The notes under the pieces were generated by a model. The model worked only from the letters and a program-made list of their open reading frames with translations. It made no database searches and was not told the DNA's origin. The translations under genes and the position numbers were made by a program. From NCBI RefSeq assembly GCF_963676855.1, contig NZ_OY781460.1, forward strand, positions 434,001-498,000: DNA of 64,000 nt, written 5' to 3'. Source of the stretch: an uncultured Anaeromusa sp. Its GTDB lineage: Bacteria; Bacillota; Negativicutes; Anaeromusales; Anaeromusaceae. This document shows positions 23,550 through 31,750 of this stretch, one piece after another; positions within the stretch are counted from its first letter, which is position 1, and each line of letters starts with the position of its first letter.

Positions 23550-25379
23550 TTAATACGTCCTCTCCACCGGTTTGTAGTTGGTCACAACCACAGGACGGTA
23601 TTCTGTCTTAAAGCCATCCCCGGCCCGGCTAATTAAGGTGTGCTGCAGGTAGTTCTTATCATCCCGCTTGGCAAAATCGGTGCGCGAGTGGCTGCCGCGG
23701 CTTTCTTTGCGCGCCAACGCCCCCAGCACAATGGCCTGGGCAACTTGCAGCAGATTGCCGATTTCCAGATAGTTCATATACGCCGTATTATAAACACGGC
23801 TGGAATCGCCGACAAAGGCGGATTTGTATTCTTCTTGCAAACCTTGAATATCCCGCAACGCTTGGTTAAGCCCCTGCTCGTTGCGGAAAATACCGGCATT
23901 GTTCCACATGGTCAGAGCCATGCGGTCCCGAATACTGGCAACCGAAGGGCCGCTGCTGCGTCCGGTAGCTGTGGCAAACTGCTCTTCCCACCGTTTTACA
24001 CCGGCAGCTAGCGCCTCTTTGGAGTCTGCGTACACCGCTCCTTTGACATAGGCTGCCGCTCCGGCTCCGGCGGTTTTTCCAAAGACCAGCACTTCCGTCA
24101 AAGAGTTAGCCCCCAGACGGTTGGCGCCATGCACCGAAATGCAGGAACACTCCCCGGCGGCAAAAATTCCCGGTGTTTTGGTAGCGCAGGTCTTGTAATC
24201 CACTACGTCAATGCCACCCATGGAGTAATGGCAGGTGCCGCGAATCGGCACCGGTTTTTCAAAAACATCTACGCCTTCAAAATTCAGAGCCAGCTGGCGG
24301 ACCTGAAACAAACGCTCTAGGATGCGCTCCTTGGGAATATGGCGGAAATCTAAGTACACAGCGGCATTGAGACCTTCCCCAATGCCCCGTCCTTCAAGAA
24401 TTTCCTTTTCCACTGACTGGCAGACCAAATCCCGCGGCCCTAGTTCCATGGCCTTCGGTGCATATCTAGCCATAAAGCGCTCGCCGTTCTTATTTAGAAG
24501 ATAGGCGCCTTCGCTGCGGCTGGATTCGGACATCAAAACGCCATTACTGGCCAAGCCGGTAGGATGGAACTGCACCATCTCCGGATCCTTGAAAGGAATA
24601 CCGGCACGCAAGGCCGCCGCAATGCCGTCGCCGGTAGAGCTGTAGGGATTGGACGTTCGCACCCAGTACGCGCGCCCGTACCCCCCGGTAGCAATAATGA
24701 TGCTTTTTGCTGCAATAGACAGCACCGTGCCGCTACGCATATCCAAAGCCACTATACCGCTGAGCTGATCTTGCGGCGCCACGATCTCCAAAAGCTGACA
24801 TTCCGAAATGAAATCAATATTAGCTTTCAAGCATTGCTCAAACATGGTATGCTGTACCGCATGGCCGGAAATATCCGCCGAATAAGCCGCCCGCGCATAG
24901 GTGCTGCCGCCCATCTTCCGCTGATGAAAGCGCCCGTCCTCTTGGCGATTGAAGGCAATGCCTTGATAATCAAGTTCAAAAAGAATTTCCGGCGCTTGTT
25001 CCGTAAAGTACGCTACGGCATCCTGGTCGCAAAGATAGTCCGCTCCCTTTACGGTATCGAAGGCGTGCACTTCCGGCGAGTCTTTGGAATCCGTCGTCCG
25101 TGCCGCGCCGTTGATCCCCCCTTGGGCCATGGTTGTCGCCGAACGAGTAGGCGCCATCTTCGTCATGACCGCCACCTTCAACCCTGGCGTCTTTGAGGCT
25201 TCCAGGGCAGCCCGCATGCCCCCACCACCACTGCCGATAATTAATACGTCATAAAGCGCCTTCCCCTGACGCACGGCTGGGGGAATGTTTTCAGGCCATA
25301 AAAAACAGCCGCCGGTCATCATCGCTGCCCCAGCAGTTGCGCCGACCTTCAAAAAGGTCCGCCGATTCATTTTTTGCAA
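23550..25379 (-). CDS. mfrA: Tat-targeted fumarate reductase/succinate dehydrogenase flavoprotein (MfrA-like)
   Basis: 609 aa; a TTG start is favoured since AAGGAGGG lies six bases upstream (an ATG nine bases later is the alternative). A twin-arginine signal NRRTFLKVG is followed by TGGC (Cys25), a possible lipobox. FAD fold DVLIIGSGGGG; active-site segments QFHPTGL, GPRD, CHYSMGGI and HGANRLGANSL keep the His and Arg residues of fumarate reductases. At the covalent-FAD position (RSHT in E. coli FrdA) this protein has TRSATTMAQGG, so Ala81 replaces His. With B and E subunits it matches the methylmenaquinol:fumarate reductase (MfrABE) of Wolinella. Direction and substrate remain inferred. Confidence 0.85.
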   Translation of the reverse strand: MQKMNRRTFLKVGATAGAAMMTGGCFLWPENIPPAVRQGKALYDVLIIGSGGGGMRAALEASKTPGLKVAVMTKMAPTRSATTMAQGGINGAARTTDSKDSPEVHAFDTVKGADYLCDQDAVAYFTEQAPEILFELDYQGIAFNRQEDGRFHQRKMGGSTYARAAYSADISGHAVQHTMFEQCLKANIDFISECQLLEIVAPQDQLSGIVALDMRSGTVLSIAAKSIIIATGGYGRAYWVRTSNPYSSTGDGIAAALRAGIPFKDPEMVQFHPTGLASNGVLMSESSRSEGAYLLNKNGERFMARYAPKAMELGPRDLVCQSVEKEILEGRGIGEGLNAAVYLDFRHIPKERILERLFQVRQLALNFEGVDVFEKPVPIRGTCHYSMGGIDVVDYKTCATKTPGIFAAGECSCISVHGANRLGANSLTEVLVFGKTAGAGAAAYVKGAVYADSKEALAAGVKRWEEQFATATGRSSGPSVASIRDRMALTMWNNAGIFRNEQGLNQALRDIQGLQEEYKSAFVGDSSRVYNTAYMNYLEIGNLLQVAQAIVLGALARKESRGSHSRTDFAKRDDKNYLQHTLISRAGDGFKTEYRPVVVTNYKPVERTY

Positions 25380-25555
25380 AATGCACCCTCCTTCTATATT
25401 TTCTACATACAGCTTTTAAGTTGTTGCTTTTTTCACATTTTTATTTTTCGCGACCTATGTCTTTTTTCCCTGCCGCCAAAATGCGCTTTCTAGCTCGGGA
25501 GTTTTCATAACGACCCAATTCTCAACGGATAATTGCGGCAACCAAAAAGCCTTTC

Positions 25556-25584
25556 TTGACTTCTCGATTTTCTCAACCTACAAT
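25556..25584 (+). promoter_or_regulatory. Promoter of the TrxR-like/glutaredoxin operon
   Basis: TTGACT (25556-25561), 17 bases, TACAAT (25579-25584); predicted start about 30 bases before the first ATG. Confidence 0.7.
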
Positions 25585-25621
25585 TTAATTAACATAGAGT
25601 AAGAACAAGGAGGCTGCCGTC

Positions 25622-26560
25622 ATGTCCAAGCCCCATAAGTCGTTGGACCTGCTCATCATTGGCGCCGGCATCGCCGGACTGACTGCCGGTCTATATGCAG
25701 CTCGCATGAAACTCAACACGTTGATACTGGAAGACGCCTTGGTAGGCGGGCAAATTCGCGACGCCTATATCGTGGAAAACTACCCTGGCCTTCCCAAAAT
25801 CAAAGGCAGCGACTTGGTTAAAACCATGGAGCAGCAAGCGCTGCAAGCAGGCGCTGTTTTGGACGAATTCGACCAAGTCCTCAGCGCTAAGCTGACAGCC
25901 GCTGAAAAAGTCGTGGAAACACACAGCGCCGTATACCAGCCGCAAGCGGTTATTCTCGCCGGCGGCATGGAGCGCCGCCAGCTTCCCATTGCCGAAGAAA
26001 AGCGTTTTCGCAGCCACGGCATTCATTACTGCGAACTTTGTGACGGTCACCTGTATGAAGAAAAAAATGTCGCCGTCGTCGGTGGCGGCAACGCAGCAGC
26101 CGGGGCCCTAAAGGTTTTAAGCAAATACGCCAAAAAACTATACCTGATTCATCGTTCATCGCAAATGACAGCGGAACCTACGGAACAGCAAGCAGCGCTA
26201 GACTTGCCTAATGTAGAATTTCTTTTCCAGACCCAAATTATCTCTGCCGCTGGCGAGACTGCGCTGCAAAGCGTTGTCGTGGAAAATGTCCATACTAAGG
26301 AGCAGCGAACACTGGACTTGGACGGTATTTTCGTCAATATTGGCGTCATTCCCAGGACCAGCCTGTATAGCCAAGATATCACGCTGCATGCCAGCGGCCA
26401 CATTATCGCAGGCGAAAGCTGCGAAACCAATGTTCCCGGCGTCTTCGCCGCTGGCGATATACGCACCAAACCCATCCGTCAGCTAACTACCGCTGCTGCC
26501 GATGGCACGGTGGCGGCTCTTTTAGCAGAGCGGTATCTGACCAAGCTGAAGAAACACTAA
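25622..26560 (+). CDS. Thioredoxin-reductase-like NAD(P)H/FAD oxidoreductase
   Basis: 312 aa; GGAGG lies eight bases upstream. An N-terminal FAD Rossmann motif (LIIGAGIAGLTAGLYAA), redox pair Cys137/Cys140 in HYCELCDG, NAD(P) loop VAVVGGGNAAAGAL with an HRS after the second strand (favouring NADPH), and the C-terminal FAAGDIR complete a TrxR fold of normal length. The next gene, 26 bases on, is a glutaredoxin-like protein. Together they resemble the Cp34/Cp9-type disulfide reductase and glutaredoxin pairs of clostridia that feed peroxiredoxins. No peroxiredoxin is adjacent, so the final acceptor is open. Confidence 0.88.
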   Translation: MSKPHKSLDLLIIGAGIAGLTAGLYAARMKLNTLILEDALVGGQIRDAYIVENYPGLPKIKGSDLVKTMEQQALQAGAVLDEFDQVLSAKLTAAEKVVETHSAVYQPQAVILAGGMERRQLPIAEEKRFRSHGIHYCELCDGHLYEEKNVAVVGGGNAAAGALKVLSKYAKKLYLIHRSSQMTAEPTEQQAALDLPNVEFLFQTQIISAAGETALQSVVVENVHTKEQRTLDLDGIFVNIGVIPRTSLYSQDITLHASGHIIAGESCETNVPGVFAAGDIRTKPIRQLTTAAADGTVAALLAERYLTKLKKH

Positions 26561-26586
26561 AAAAGGACATAAAGGAGGTCTTCTTC

Positions 26587-26823
26587 ATGATCAAAGTATA
26601 TTCTATTCCCGACTGTCCCTGGTGCCAAAAGGTCAAGAAATACCTAGAACTACGACAAGTTGAATTTCAAGAAGTCGACATTGAAAATGATCTGGCCGGA
26701 CGCAATGAGCTGCTGGCACTGACTAAACAACTGAGCGTACCGGTTACCAGCATTGACGGCCGCCTGATTGTCGGCTTTGAGCGAGAAGAACTGGACGAAG
26801 CCTTGGCAGTGGCTGCAGAGTAG
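26587..26823 (+). CDS. Glutaredoxin-like protein (CPWC)
   Basis: 78 aa single thioredoxin-fold domain. Redox-active Cys10-Pro-Trp-Cys13, cis-Pro segment SVPVT and glycine-containing VGFERE tail match NrdH-like or clostridial Grx-like proteins. AAAGGAGG precedes the ATG. The partner reductase is the preceding gene. A strong terminator follows, so this is a two-gene transcript. Confidence 0.9.
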   Translation: MIKVYSIPDCPWCQKVKKYLELRQVEFQEVDIENDLAGRNELLALTKQLSVPVTSIDGRLIVGFEREELDEALAVAAE

Positions 26824-26870
26824 CAACACAGGCTATGCTCTGTATTCCGTCTTATTACATGGCCTAAAAC

Positions 26871-26907
26871 GAAAAGCCTGTTTCCAGCTAAAGGAAACAG
26901 GCTTTTC
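26871..26907 (+). terminator. Intrinsic terminator after the glutaredoxin gene
   Basis: GAAAAGCCTGTTTCC pairs perfectly with GGAAACAGGCTTTTC around a seven-base loop. Confidence 0.85.
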
Positions 26908-26960
26908 TATGTAGAAACAGAGTACCAACTTTATATTTCACACAGAAAGAAGGAACCTGC

Positions 26961-27953
26961 ATGCGATTATGTCCACGTATTCTATTTCCTTTCTTCTTTT
27001 GCCTGCTCGTCTTTAGCAGCGCCCAAGGAGCTCCCCTAAACTACGCTTCTTCCGGCAACTGGGCTTTTCAAGAAGACCCGGCAAAATCAGGGCACGCAGT
27101 AGATGTCTTTTTTGTCTGCCCCACCGCCTACATGGGCAGCGCCGAACAGCATAACATGCCTATAGACGACCCGCAGGCCCGCCAATTCTTTCTTGGTGCC
27201 ACCCTTATGGAAAAAGGCATTTACGATCAAGAATGCAATTTTTACGCTCCCTACTACCGCCAAGCCTCTTTATCCATATACAAGCTGCCGCGCCAACAAA
27301 GTACGCCTTATTTCTCCCTCGCTTATGAAGATGTCAAGGCGGCCTTCTCCTACTACCTGCGCGAGCACAACCAAGGACGCCCTGTCATTCTTGCCGGCTT
27401 TAGCCAAGGAGGAGACATGGTGCTGCGCCTGATTAAAGACGTATACCGCGATCCGGCGTTACAGCAAAAATTGGTTGCCGCCTATGCTATCGGCTGGCCG
27501 GTCACTCCGACAGAATCCTTGCAGTATCCACAGTTAAAAATGGCGCAACATGCCGAAGATACAGGCGTTGTTATTTCTTTCAATACCGAAGCGCCGGAAG
27601 TAACCTCTTCCTTACTGGTGCCGGAAAAGACACTGAGCATCAACCCGTTGAACTGGAAAACCACCAGCGAACCTGCCGACAAATCGCTGAATCTCGGGGC
27701 AGTCTTTGTCAATTACCACGGCGAAATTACCAAGGAAGTTCCGCAACTTACCGGTGCCTACTTGGATCCGGCGCGGGGCGCTTTGAAGGTTACCGATATT
27801 AACAGCGCCGACTACCCTCCTATGCTGGATCTTTTCCAGCCAGGTGTCTACCATGTGTATGATTACCTCTTCTTTTATCGCAACCTGCAGCAAAATGTCG
27901 CTGACCGCATCAAAGCCTACGAAGCCAAGCAGAGCCTGAAACAAGCTTCCTAG
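26961..27953 (+). CDS. Secreted DUF3089 alpha/beta-hydrolase
   Basis: 330 aa with a signal peptide (residues 1-23, MRLCPRILFPFFFCLLVFSSAQG). DUF3089 features are VDVFFVCPTAYMG near the N-terminus, YAPYYRQAS, and the nucleophile elbow GFSQGGDMVL with the presumed catalytic Ser. The family is grouped with lipases and esterases but its substrate is not established. Single gene between two terminator-bounded units; AGAAGGAA upstream of the ATG. Likely periplasmic or extracellular. Confidence 0.82.
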   Translation: MRLCPRILFPFFFCLLVFSSAQGAPLNYASSGNWAFQEDPAKSGHAVDVFFVCPTAYMGSAEQHNMPIDDPQARQFFLGATLMEKGIYDQECNFYAPYYRQASLSIYKLPRQQSTPYFSLAYEDVKAAFSYYLREHNQGRPVILAGFSQGGDMVLRLIKDVYRDPALQQKLVAAYAIGWPVTPTESLQYPQLKMAQHAEDTGVVISFNTEAPEVTSSLLVPEKTLSINPLNWKTTSEPADKSLNLGAVFVNYHGEITKEVPQLTGAYLDPARGALKVTDINSADYPPMLDLFQPGVYHVYDYLFFYRNLQQNVADRIKAYEAKQSLKQAS

Positions 27954-28089
27954 AAAAATGGTACGGGATTGGAATTTTGAGCAGTGGTTCTCGTTTAGAA
28001 AGAGCAAAATTATTTGACAACTCCGCAATAGACTGCCTCTTCTCCCCACTCTCTTCAACGTATGATAGAGCATAAGGAAGGTGATTTTC

Positions 28090-28389
28090 ATGCTCACGAC
28101 ACGCATTATCCGCGCTCCTCGTCCCAATACGGTAGCCATGCTGCTGCGCCGTACGGCGCCGGAGGCTAAAAAACAGCTCGAAGGCCTTCATTTCGACGCC
28201 ATCGGCCTGATTCAAACCGACGTGCCCAGCCTCTTCTATTTCGCCGATATAGCCCAAAAAGCCAGCAATGTTGTGGCAGCGGAAATTGTCGGCAACTGCC
28301 CCCAGCACATCAATACTATGGCTTTCTTCGGCAATAACGAAGCGGTCAATGCCGCTATCGCCGCTATTCAACTGGCGGAAAAGCAGTAG
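28090..28389 (+). CDS. Orphan bacterial microcompartment shell protein, EutS/PduU-like (circularly permuted BMC)
   Basis: 99 aa from the ATG at 28090 with AAGGAAGG upstream (a GTG nine bases earlier overlaps the RBS). The N-terminal TRIIRAPRPNTVAMLLRR segment resembles the beta-strand leader of EutS/PduU, and FDAIGLIQTDVPSLFYFADIAQKASNV...NTMAFFGNNEAVNAAI follows the BMC core with its GxxxAVxAA helix. No other shell protein or encapsulated enzyme is found in the window, although alcohol-dehydrogenase-type genes lie 2 kb and 20 kb away. It may contribute to a shell encoded elsewhere or have another role. Recognition is by pattern only. Confidence 0.6.
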   Translation: MLTTRIIRAPRPNTVAMLLRRTAPEAKKQLEGLHFDAIGLIQTDVPSLFYFADIAQKASNVVAAEIVGNCPQHINTMAFFGNNEAVNAAIAAIQLAEKQ

Positions 28390-28411
28390 AGATAGGCTCG
28401 CCGTTGTTGGA

Positions 28412-28445
28412 TTGAACAAGAGTCGCGAGAAGGTACGCCGGAGGG
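28412..28445 (+). repeat. Purine-rich dispersed repeat, copy B
   Basis: TTGAACAAGAG then GAGAAGGTACGCCGGAGGG, the same frame as 3284-3318 and 62574-62615. It lies 23 bases after the BMC-protein stop; a run of AG-rich sequence continues to about 28490. Confidence 0.5.
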
Positions 28446-28571
28446 TTATGTTTTTTGAGCAGGAGTAGAGGGAGAGAGAGTAAAGTGAAGGCTCGAATGA
28501 GGCTACGGCGGCCGTGATAAACCTAGGTTCTTCATCCGTAAAAGCTTATAAATTCTGGCATAGAGAAAAAA

Positions 28572-28604
28572 CAGGCCTCTTCCGACAATGTTGGAAGAGG
28601 CCTG
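28572..28604 (-). terminator. Intrinsic terminator of the CxxC small-protein gene
   Basis: CAGGCCTCTTCC pairs perfectly with GGAAGAGGCCTG; on the minus strand TTTTTTC follows. Confidence 0.85.
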
Positions 28605-28607
28605 CGC

Positions 28608-28940
28608 TTATCTACGGGGTGATGATTTAAGGGGCGCTACTACGTTCGGGCGGTCATGGTGTTCCCGCTTGCCTCCGGCGCTGGCTTTGACGCTCTGCTC
28701 TTCCCTGGCTTCATCGCCAGGCTGATAGGCGGTCTCCGACAACGCCACTTTATAAGCGGAATGCTCATTCTTGGAAAACTCACGCTGCGCTTCGTAGGTC
28801 GGACACACAAGCCAGGCTGCTTTTTCCTCTACCTCCACTTTTGCAAACAACAGATTGAGGCCGCAAAAACCACATTTGCGATCGGTCAGCTCTTGCACGG
28901 TCGCTTCGCCTAAAGGTTTTGCTTTTTTTCCCGTTTTCAT
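28608..28940 (-). CDS. Hypothetical protein with a single CxxC knuckle
   Basis: 110 aa from the ATG at 28938-28940, preceded by GGGAGGG. Residues about 20-50 contain RKCGFCGLNLLF and LVCPTYEAQREFSKN, three cysteines that could form part of a metal site. The remainder is charged and probably disordered (EEQSVKASAGGKREHHDR). No family recognised. It is a single-gene transcript with its own terminator, which supports it being real. Confidence 0.6.
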   Translation of the reverse strand: MKTGKKAKPLGEATVQELTDRKCGFCGLNLLFAKVEVEEKAAWLVCPTYEAQREFSKNEHSAYKVALSETAYQPGDEAREEQSVKASAGGKREHHDRPNVVAPLKSSPRR

Positions 28941-29011
28941 AACCAACCCTCCCTACTGATGATCTACCTATATGGCACCATATCCTCCAATAAATGTCAA
29001 TTATTTTTTGA

Positions 29012-30268
29012 CTATTCTTTCTTCTTTTGTTTTATTGTGCTTCTTGAATGCTGCTGGGCCCGCCAGCCGCAAAAAAGAGCCGCACCATTAGAAAGCGCTA
29101 TCAGCAGCCCCATCGGCCAAAGAGCGTCTCCTCCCAAGCCGACTAAAGGCGACACAGCTGCACCAAAAACAAACATCACCAAACCCAGCAGCGCCGACGC
29201 ACTGCCAGCCGCTTTGGCCTGATCTTGAATAGCTAGAGAAAAGCTGGTTGTCATGGTGGAACCCACACAAGCCACCATGAGCCACAACGCGCCCAAGACC
29301 GCCCAAAGAGGACCGCCAAAAGCAAGCGCAACCAATAACACCAAGCTGGCTGCCGCCGAAACGACCAGCGACAGACGCATTAAAAACATATCGGAATAGC
29401 TGCGGTTAAAGCGGCTAACCAACTGTGTCGTTAGCAAGGCTCCCAAGCTATTCACAGCAAAACAAAGGCCAAATTGCTGGGCTGACAAACCAAACCCGCC
29501 TTGCAATACAAAAGGGGAGCCGGAAATATACGCAAACAGCCCGCCTCCCACAAATCCCTGCACCAAAACATAGTAACGAAAAGAACGATTGCCTAGCAGC
29601 GAAACGAAGGAAGCCCAAATAGCCTGGCCATTGGCGGGAACACGGTTTTTCTCCGCTAGTGTTTCTTTTAGGCCTAACCAAGCCCCGGCCGTCAGCAGCA
29701 CTCCCAGCATACCCAAAACGATAAAAATCCCTTGCCAGTTGGTTACTTGCAGCAAAAAACCGCCTAACGTCGGCGCCAGAGTCGGAGCAACGCTATGCAC
29801 CAACATAAGGAGAGAGAAGAAGCGAGTAAGTTCCGCCCCTTCATACAAATCCCGCACCATCGCCCGGGAAATTACAATACCTCCCGCCCCAGCCAGACCT
29901 TGCAATAGACGCACACCCGCCAGTTCCCAAGCGGAGGTCGCAAAAGCGCACCAAAAGGACGCCAAGGAAAACACGCCCAATGACAGCCATAACGGCCGGT
30001 GGCGCCCCACAGCATCACTATACGGCCCCATCAAAAGCTGCCCCACGGCCAACCCTAAGAGTGACGCTGTCAGACTCAACTGAACTTGGGACGGCGTAGC
30101 GCCGCCAAGACTTTGCTGCATCAACGGCAGCGCCGGCAAATACAAATCCGTACAGAGCGGCCCCATGGCGGAAATCAGGCCCAGCAGGCACGCCAGCCAA
30201 AGGCGCTGCATCTTCCCGGGCTGCGCCATCGTTATTTCTTCTTGCTGTAGCCAGCTATTTGGTTTCAT
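29012..30268 (-). CDS. bcr: Bcr/CflA-family MFS drug exporter
   Basis: 418 aa from the ATG at 30266-30268 after AAAGGAAG; 12 membrane segments. DHA1/Bcr signatures are GPLCTDLYLPALPLMQQ in segment 1, GPYSDAVGRHRPLW between segments 2 and 3, and LLQGLAGAGGIVISRAMVRDL in motif C. Characterised relatives export bicyclomycin, sulfonamides or cysteine. It is divergent from the second alcohol dehydrogenase, with an operator-like palindrome at 30301-30322 in its promoter. Confidence 0.88.
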   Translation of the reverse strand: MKPNSWLQQEEITMAQPGKMQRLWLACLLGLISAMGPLCTDLYLPALPLMQQSLGGATPSQVQLSLTASLLGLAVGQLLMGPYSDAVGRHRPLWLSLGVFSLASFWCAFATSAWELAGVRLLQGLAGAGGIVISRAMVRDLYEGAELTRFFSLLMLVHSVAPTLAPTLGGFLLQVTNWQGIFIVLGMLGVLLTAGAWLGLKETLAEKNRVPANGQAIWASFVSLLGNRSFRYYVLVQGFVGGGLFAYISGSPFVLQGGFGLSAQQFGLCFAVNSLGALLTTQLVSRFNRSYSDMFLMRLSLVVSAAASLVLLVALAFGGPLWAVLGALWLMVACVGSTMTTSFSLAIQDQAKAAGSASALLGLVMFVFGAAVSPLVGLGGDALWPMGLLIALSNGAALFCGWRAQQHSRSTIKQKKKE

Positions 30269-30300
30269 AAAGCGCTTCCTTTCTACTGTCATCTATACTA

Positions 30301-30322
30301 TTGTAGCACTGCGGTGTTACAA
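30301..30322. promoter_or_regulatory. Operator-like palindrome in the bcr promoter
   Basis: TTGTAGCAC and GTGTTACAA flank TGCG with eight of nine positions complementary. On the minus strand it overlaps a TTGTAA-16-TAGTAT promoter for the exporter, so a repressor bound here would block it. No regulator gene is adjacent. Confidence 0.5.
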
Positions 30323-30356
30323 TTCCATTTCATTTTGACAAGTATTTCCCAATGAG

Positions 30357-30406
30357 CTTTGCCACTCTGCCAAACGTGCCGTTTTGTTTTTTTGTGTATG
30401 GCAAAG
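30357..30406 (+). promoter_or_regulatory. Inverted repeat upstream of the alcohol dehydrogenase
   Basis: CTTTGCCA (30357-30364) and TGGCAAAG (30399-30406) are perfect inverted repeats separated by 34 bases. Two direct TATTTCAT words (30416-30423 and 30435-30442) follow before the ribosome site. Possible regulator binding region; the regulator is unknown. Confidence 0.35.
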
Positions 30407-30468
30407 GAAAATAACTATTTCATGTGGAAAGTCTTATTTCATTGCAAATAACAAGGAGTGAACAGATC

Positions 30469-31650
30469 ATGAAAAATTTTGAATACTACGCGCCCACACG
30501 GGTGATTTTCGGCAAAGGCACAGAAAATCAAGTCGGACAACTCATTAAAGAACAACAGGGACAAACCGTACTGGTTCATTTTGGCGGCGGCAGCGTACAA
30601 CGCTCCGGCTTGCTGGACCGCGTCTACGCTTCGTTGGAAAAAGCTGGCCTAAAACACGTCAGTCTCGGCGGCGTCGTGCCGAATCCCCGTCTTTCAAAAG
30701 TGCGTGAAGGCATTGCATTATGCCGCAAAGAAAAAGTAGACTTTTTATTAGCAGTTGGCGGCGGCAGTGTTATCGATTCTGCCAAAGCCATCGGTTATGG
30801 CTTAGCCTATGACGGCGATGTATGGGATTTTTACTGCGGCAAAGCCCAGCCGCAAGCCTGCTTTCCTGTGGGAACCATTTTGACCATCGCCGCTGCTGGC
30901 AGCGAAATGAGCAACTCCTCGGTCATTACCAATGAAGATGGCTGGCTCAAACGCGGCTGTACCAACGACCACAGCCGCTGTAAATTTGCTATTATGAATC
31001 CTGAACTGACCAGCACGCTGCCTCCCTATCAAACAGCCAGCGGCTGCGCCGATATTCTCATGCACTCAATGGAACGGTACTTCAGTCCCTACGACAGCAT
31101 GGAATTGACCGACAGCATCAGTGAAGCTCTTATGCGTACTGTCATCCGTAATGCCCGCATCCTGGTTAAAGACCCGGCAAGCTACAACGCTCGGGCTGAA
31201 ATCATGTGGGCCAGCAGCCTTTCCCACAACGATCTTACCGGCCATCGTACCTTGGGGGACTGGGCCTGCCATCAACTGGAGCACGAATTGAGCGGCATTT
31301 TTGACGTAGCTCATGGCGCCGGCTTGGCCGCCATCTGGGGCAGTTGGGCTCGGTATGTTCAAAAAACCAATCCGGCCCGGTTTGCCCAATTCGCCGTCAA
31401 TGTTCTAGGTATAGCCAATAACTTCGCTTCACCCGACAATACCGCTCTCGCAGGCATCAAGTCCATGGAAAACTTCTACACTTCCATCGGCATGCCTACC
31501 TCTTTAAAAGAGTTAGGCCTCGAAGTCAGCGATGCGCAGATTGATGAGCTGGCTTATAAGTGCAGCTTTGAAGGACAGCGGACTGTCGGTGCTTTCCAGG
31601 TCCTCAAGCAAGAAGACATGAAAAACATCTTCCTCCTGGCTCGCGGTTAA
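30469..31650 (+). CDS. Iron-containing alcohol dehydrogenase (butanol-dehydrogenase-like)
   Basis: 393 aa; the ATG at 30469 follows AAGGAG. N-terminal FEYYAPTRVIFGKGTENQVG is typical of the BdhA/YugJ subgroup. GGGSVIDSAKAIG binds the cofactor. Metal ligands lie in SGCADILMHSMERYF and DWACHQLEHELSG...DVAHGAGLA (Asp and three His). NADPH-dependent reduction of C4 and other aldehydes is the commonest activity. It differs clearly from the dehydrogenase at 7753-8928. Single gene with terminator. Confidence 0.9.
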   Translation: MKNFEYYAPTRVIFGKGTENQVGQLIKEQQGQTVLVHFGGGSVQRSGLLDRVYASLEKAGLKHVSLGGVVPNPRLSKVREGIALCRKEKVDFLLAVGGGSVIDSAKAIGYGLAYDGDVWDFYCGKAQPQACFPVGTILTIAAAGSEMSNSSVITNEDGWLKRGCTNDHSRCKFAIMNPELTSTLPPYQTASGCADILMHSMERYFSPYDSMELTDSISEALMRTVIRNARILVKDPASYNARAEIMWASSLSHNDLTGHRTLGDWACHQLEHELSGIFDVAHGAGLAAIWGSWARYVQKTNPARFAQFAVNVLGIANNFASPDNTALAGIKSMENFYTSIGMPTSLKELGLEVSDAQIDELAYKCSFEGQRTVGAFQVLKQEDMKNIFLLARG

Positions 31651-31697
31651 AAGAAAAAAGAACGGAACGCAGAGTAATCAGAGAAAAGCCAGAGACT

Positions 31698-31730
31698 AAA
31701 CGGCGGCTCCCACAGGGAGCCGCCGTTTTC
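31698..31730. terminator. Bidirectional terminator between ADH and tolC-like genes
   Basis: AAACGGCGGCTCCC pairs perfectly with GGGAGCCGCCGTTT around ACA. It sits between convergent genes and can serve both strands. Confidence 0.8.
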
Positions 31731-31750
31731 TGCCTAACTCAAAGCAAATC

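Noticed and set aside
31659..31690. Third dispersed repeat family (AACGGAACRCARAGTAAY) after genes at 21591, 31650 and 51680
   Set aside because: Similarity is short and degenerate, especially the copy near 21609. Mentioned with the purine-rich repeats but not annotated separately.
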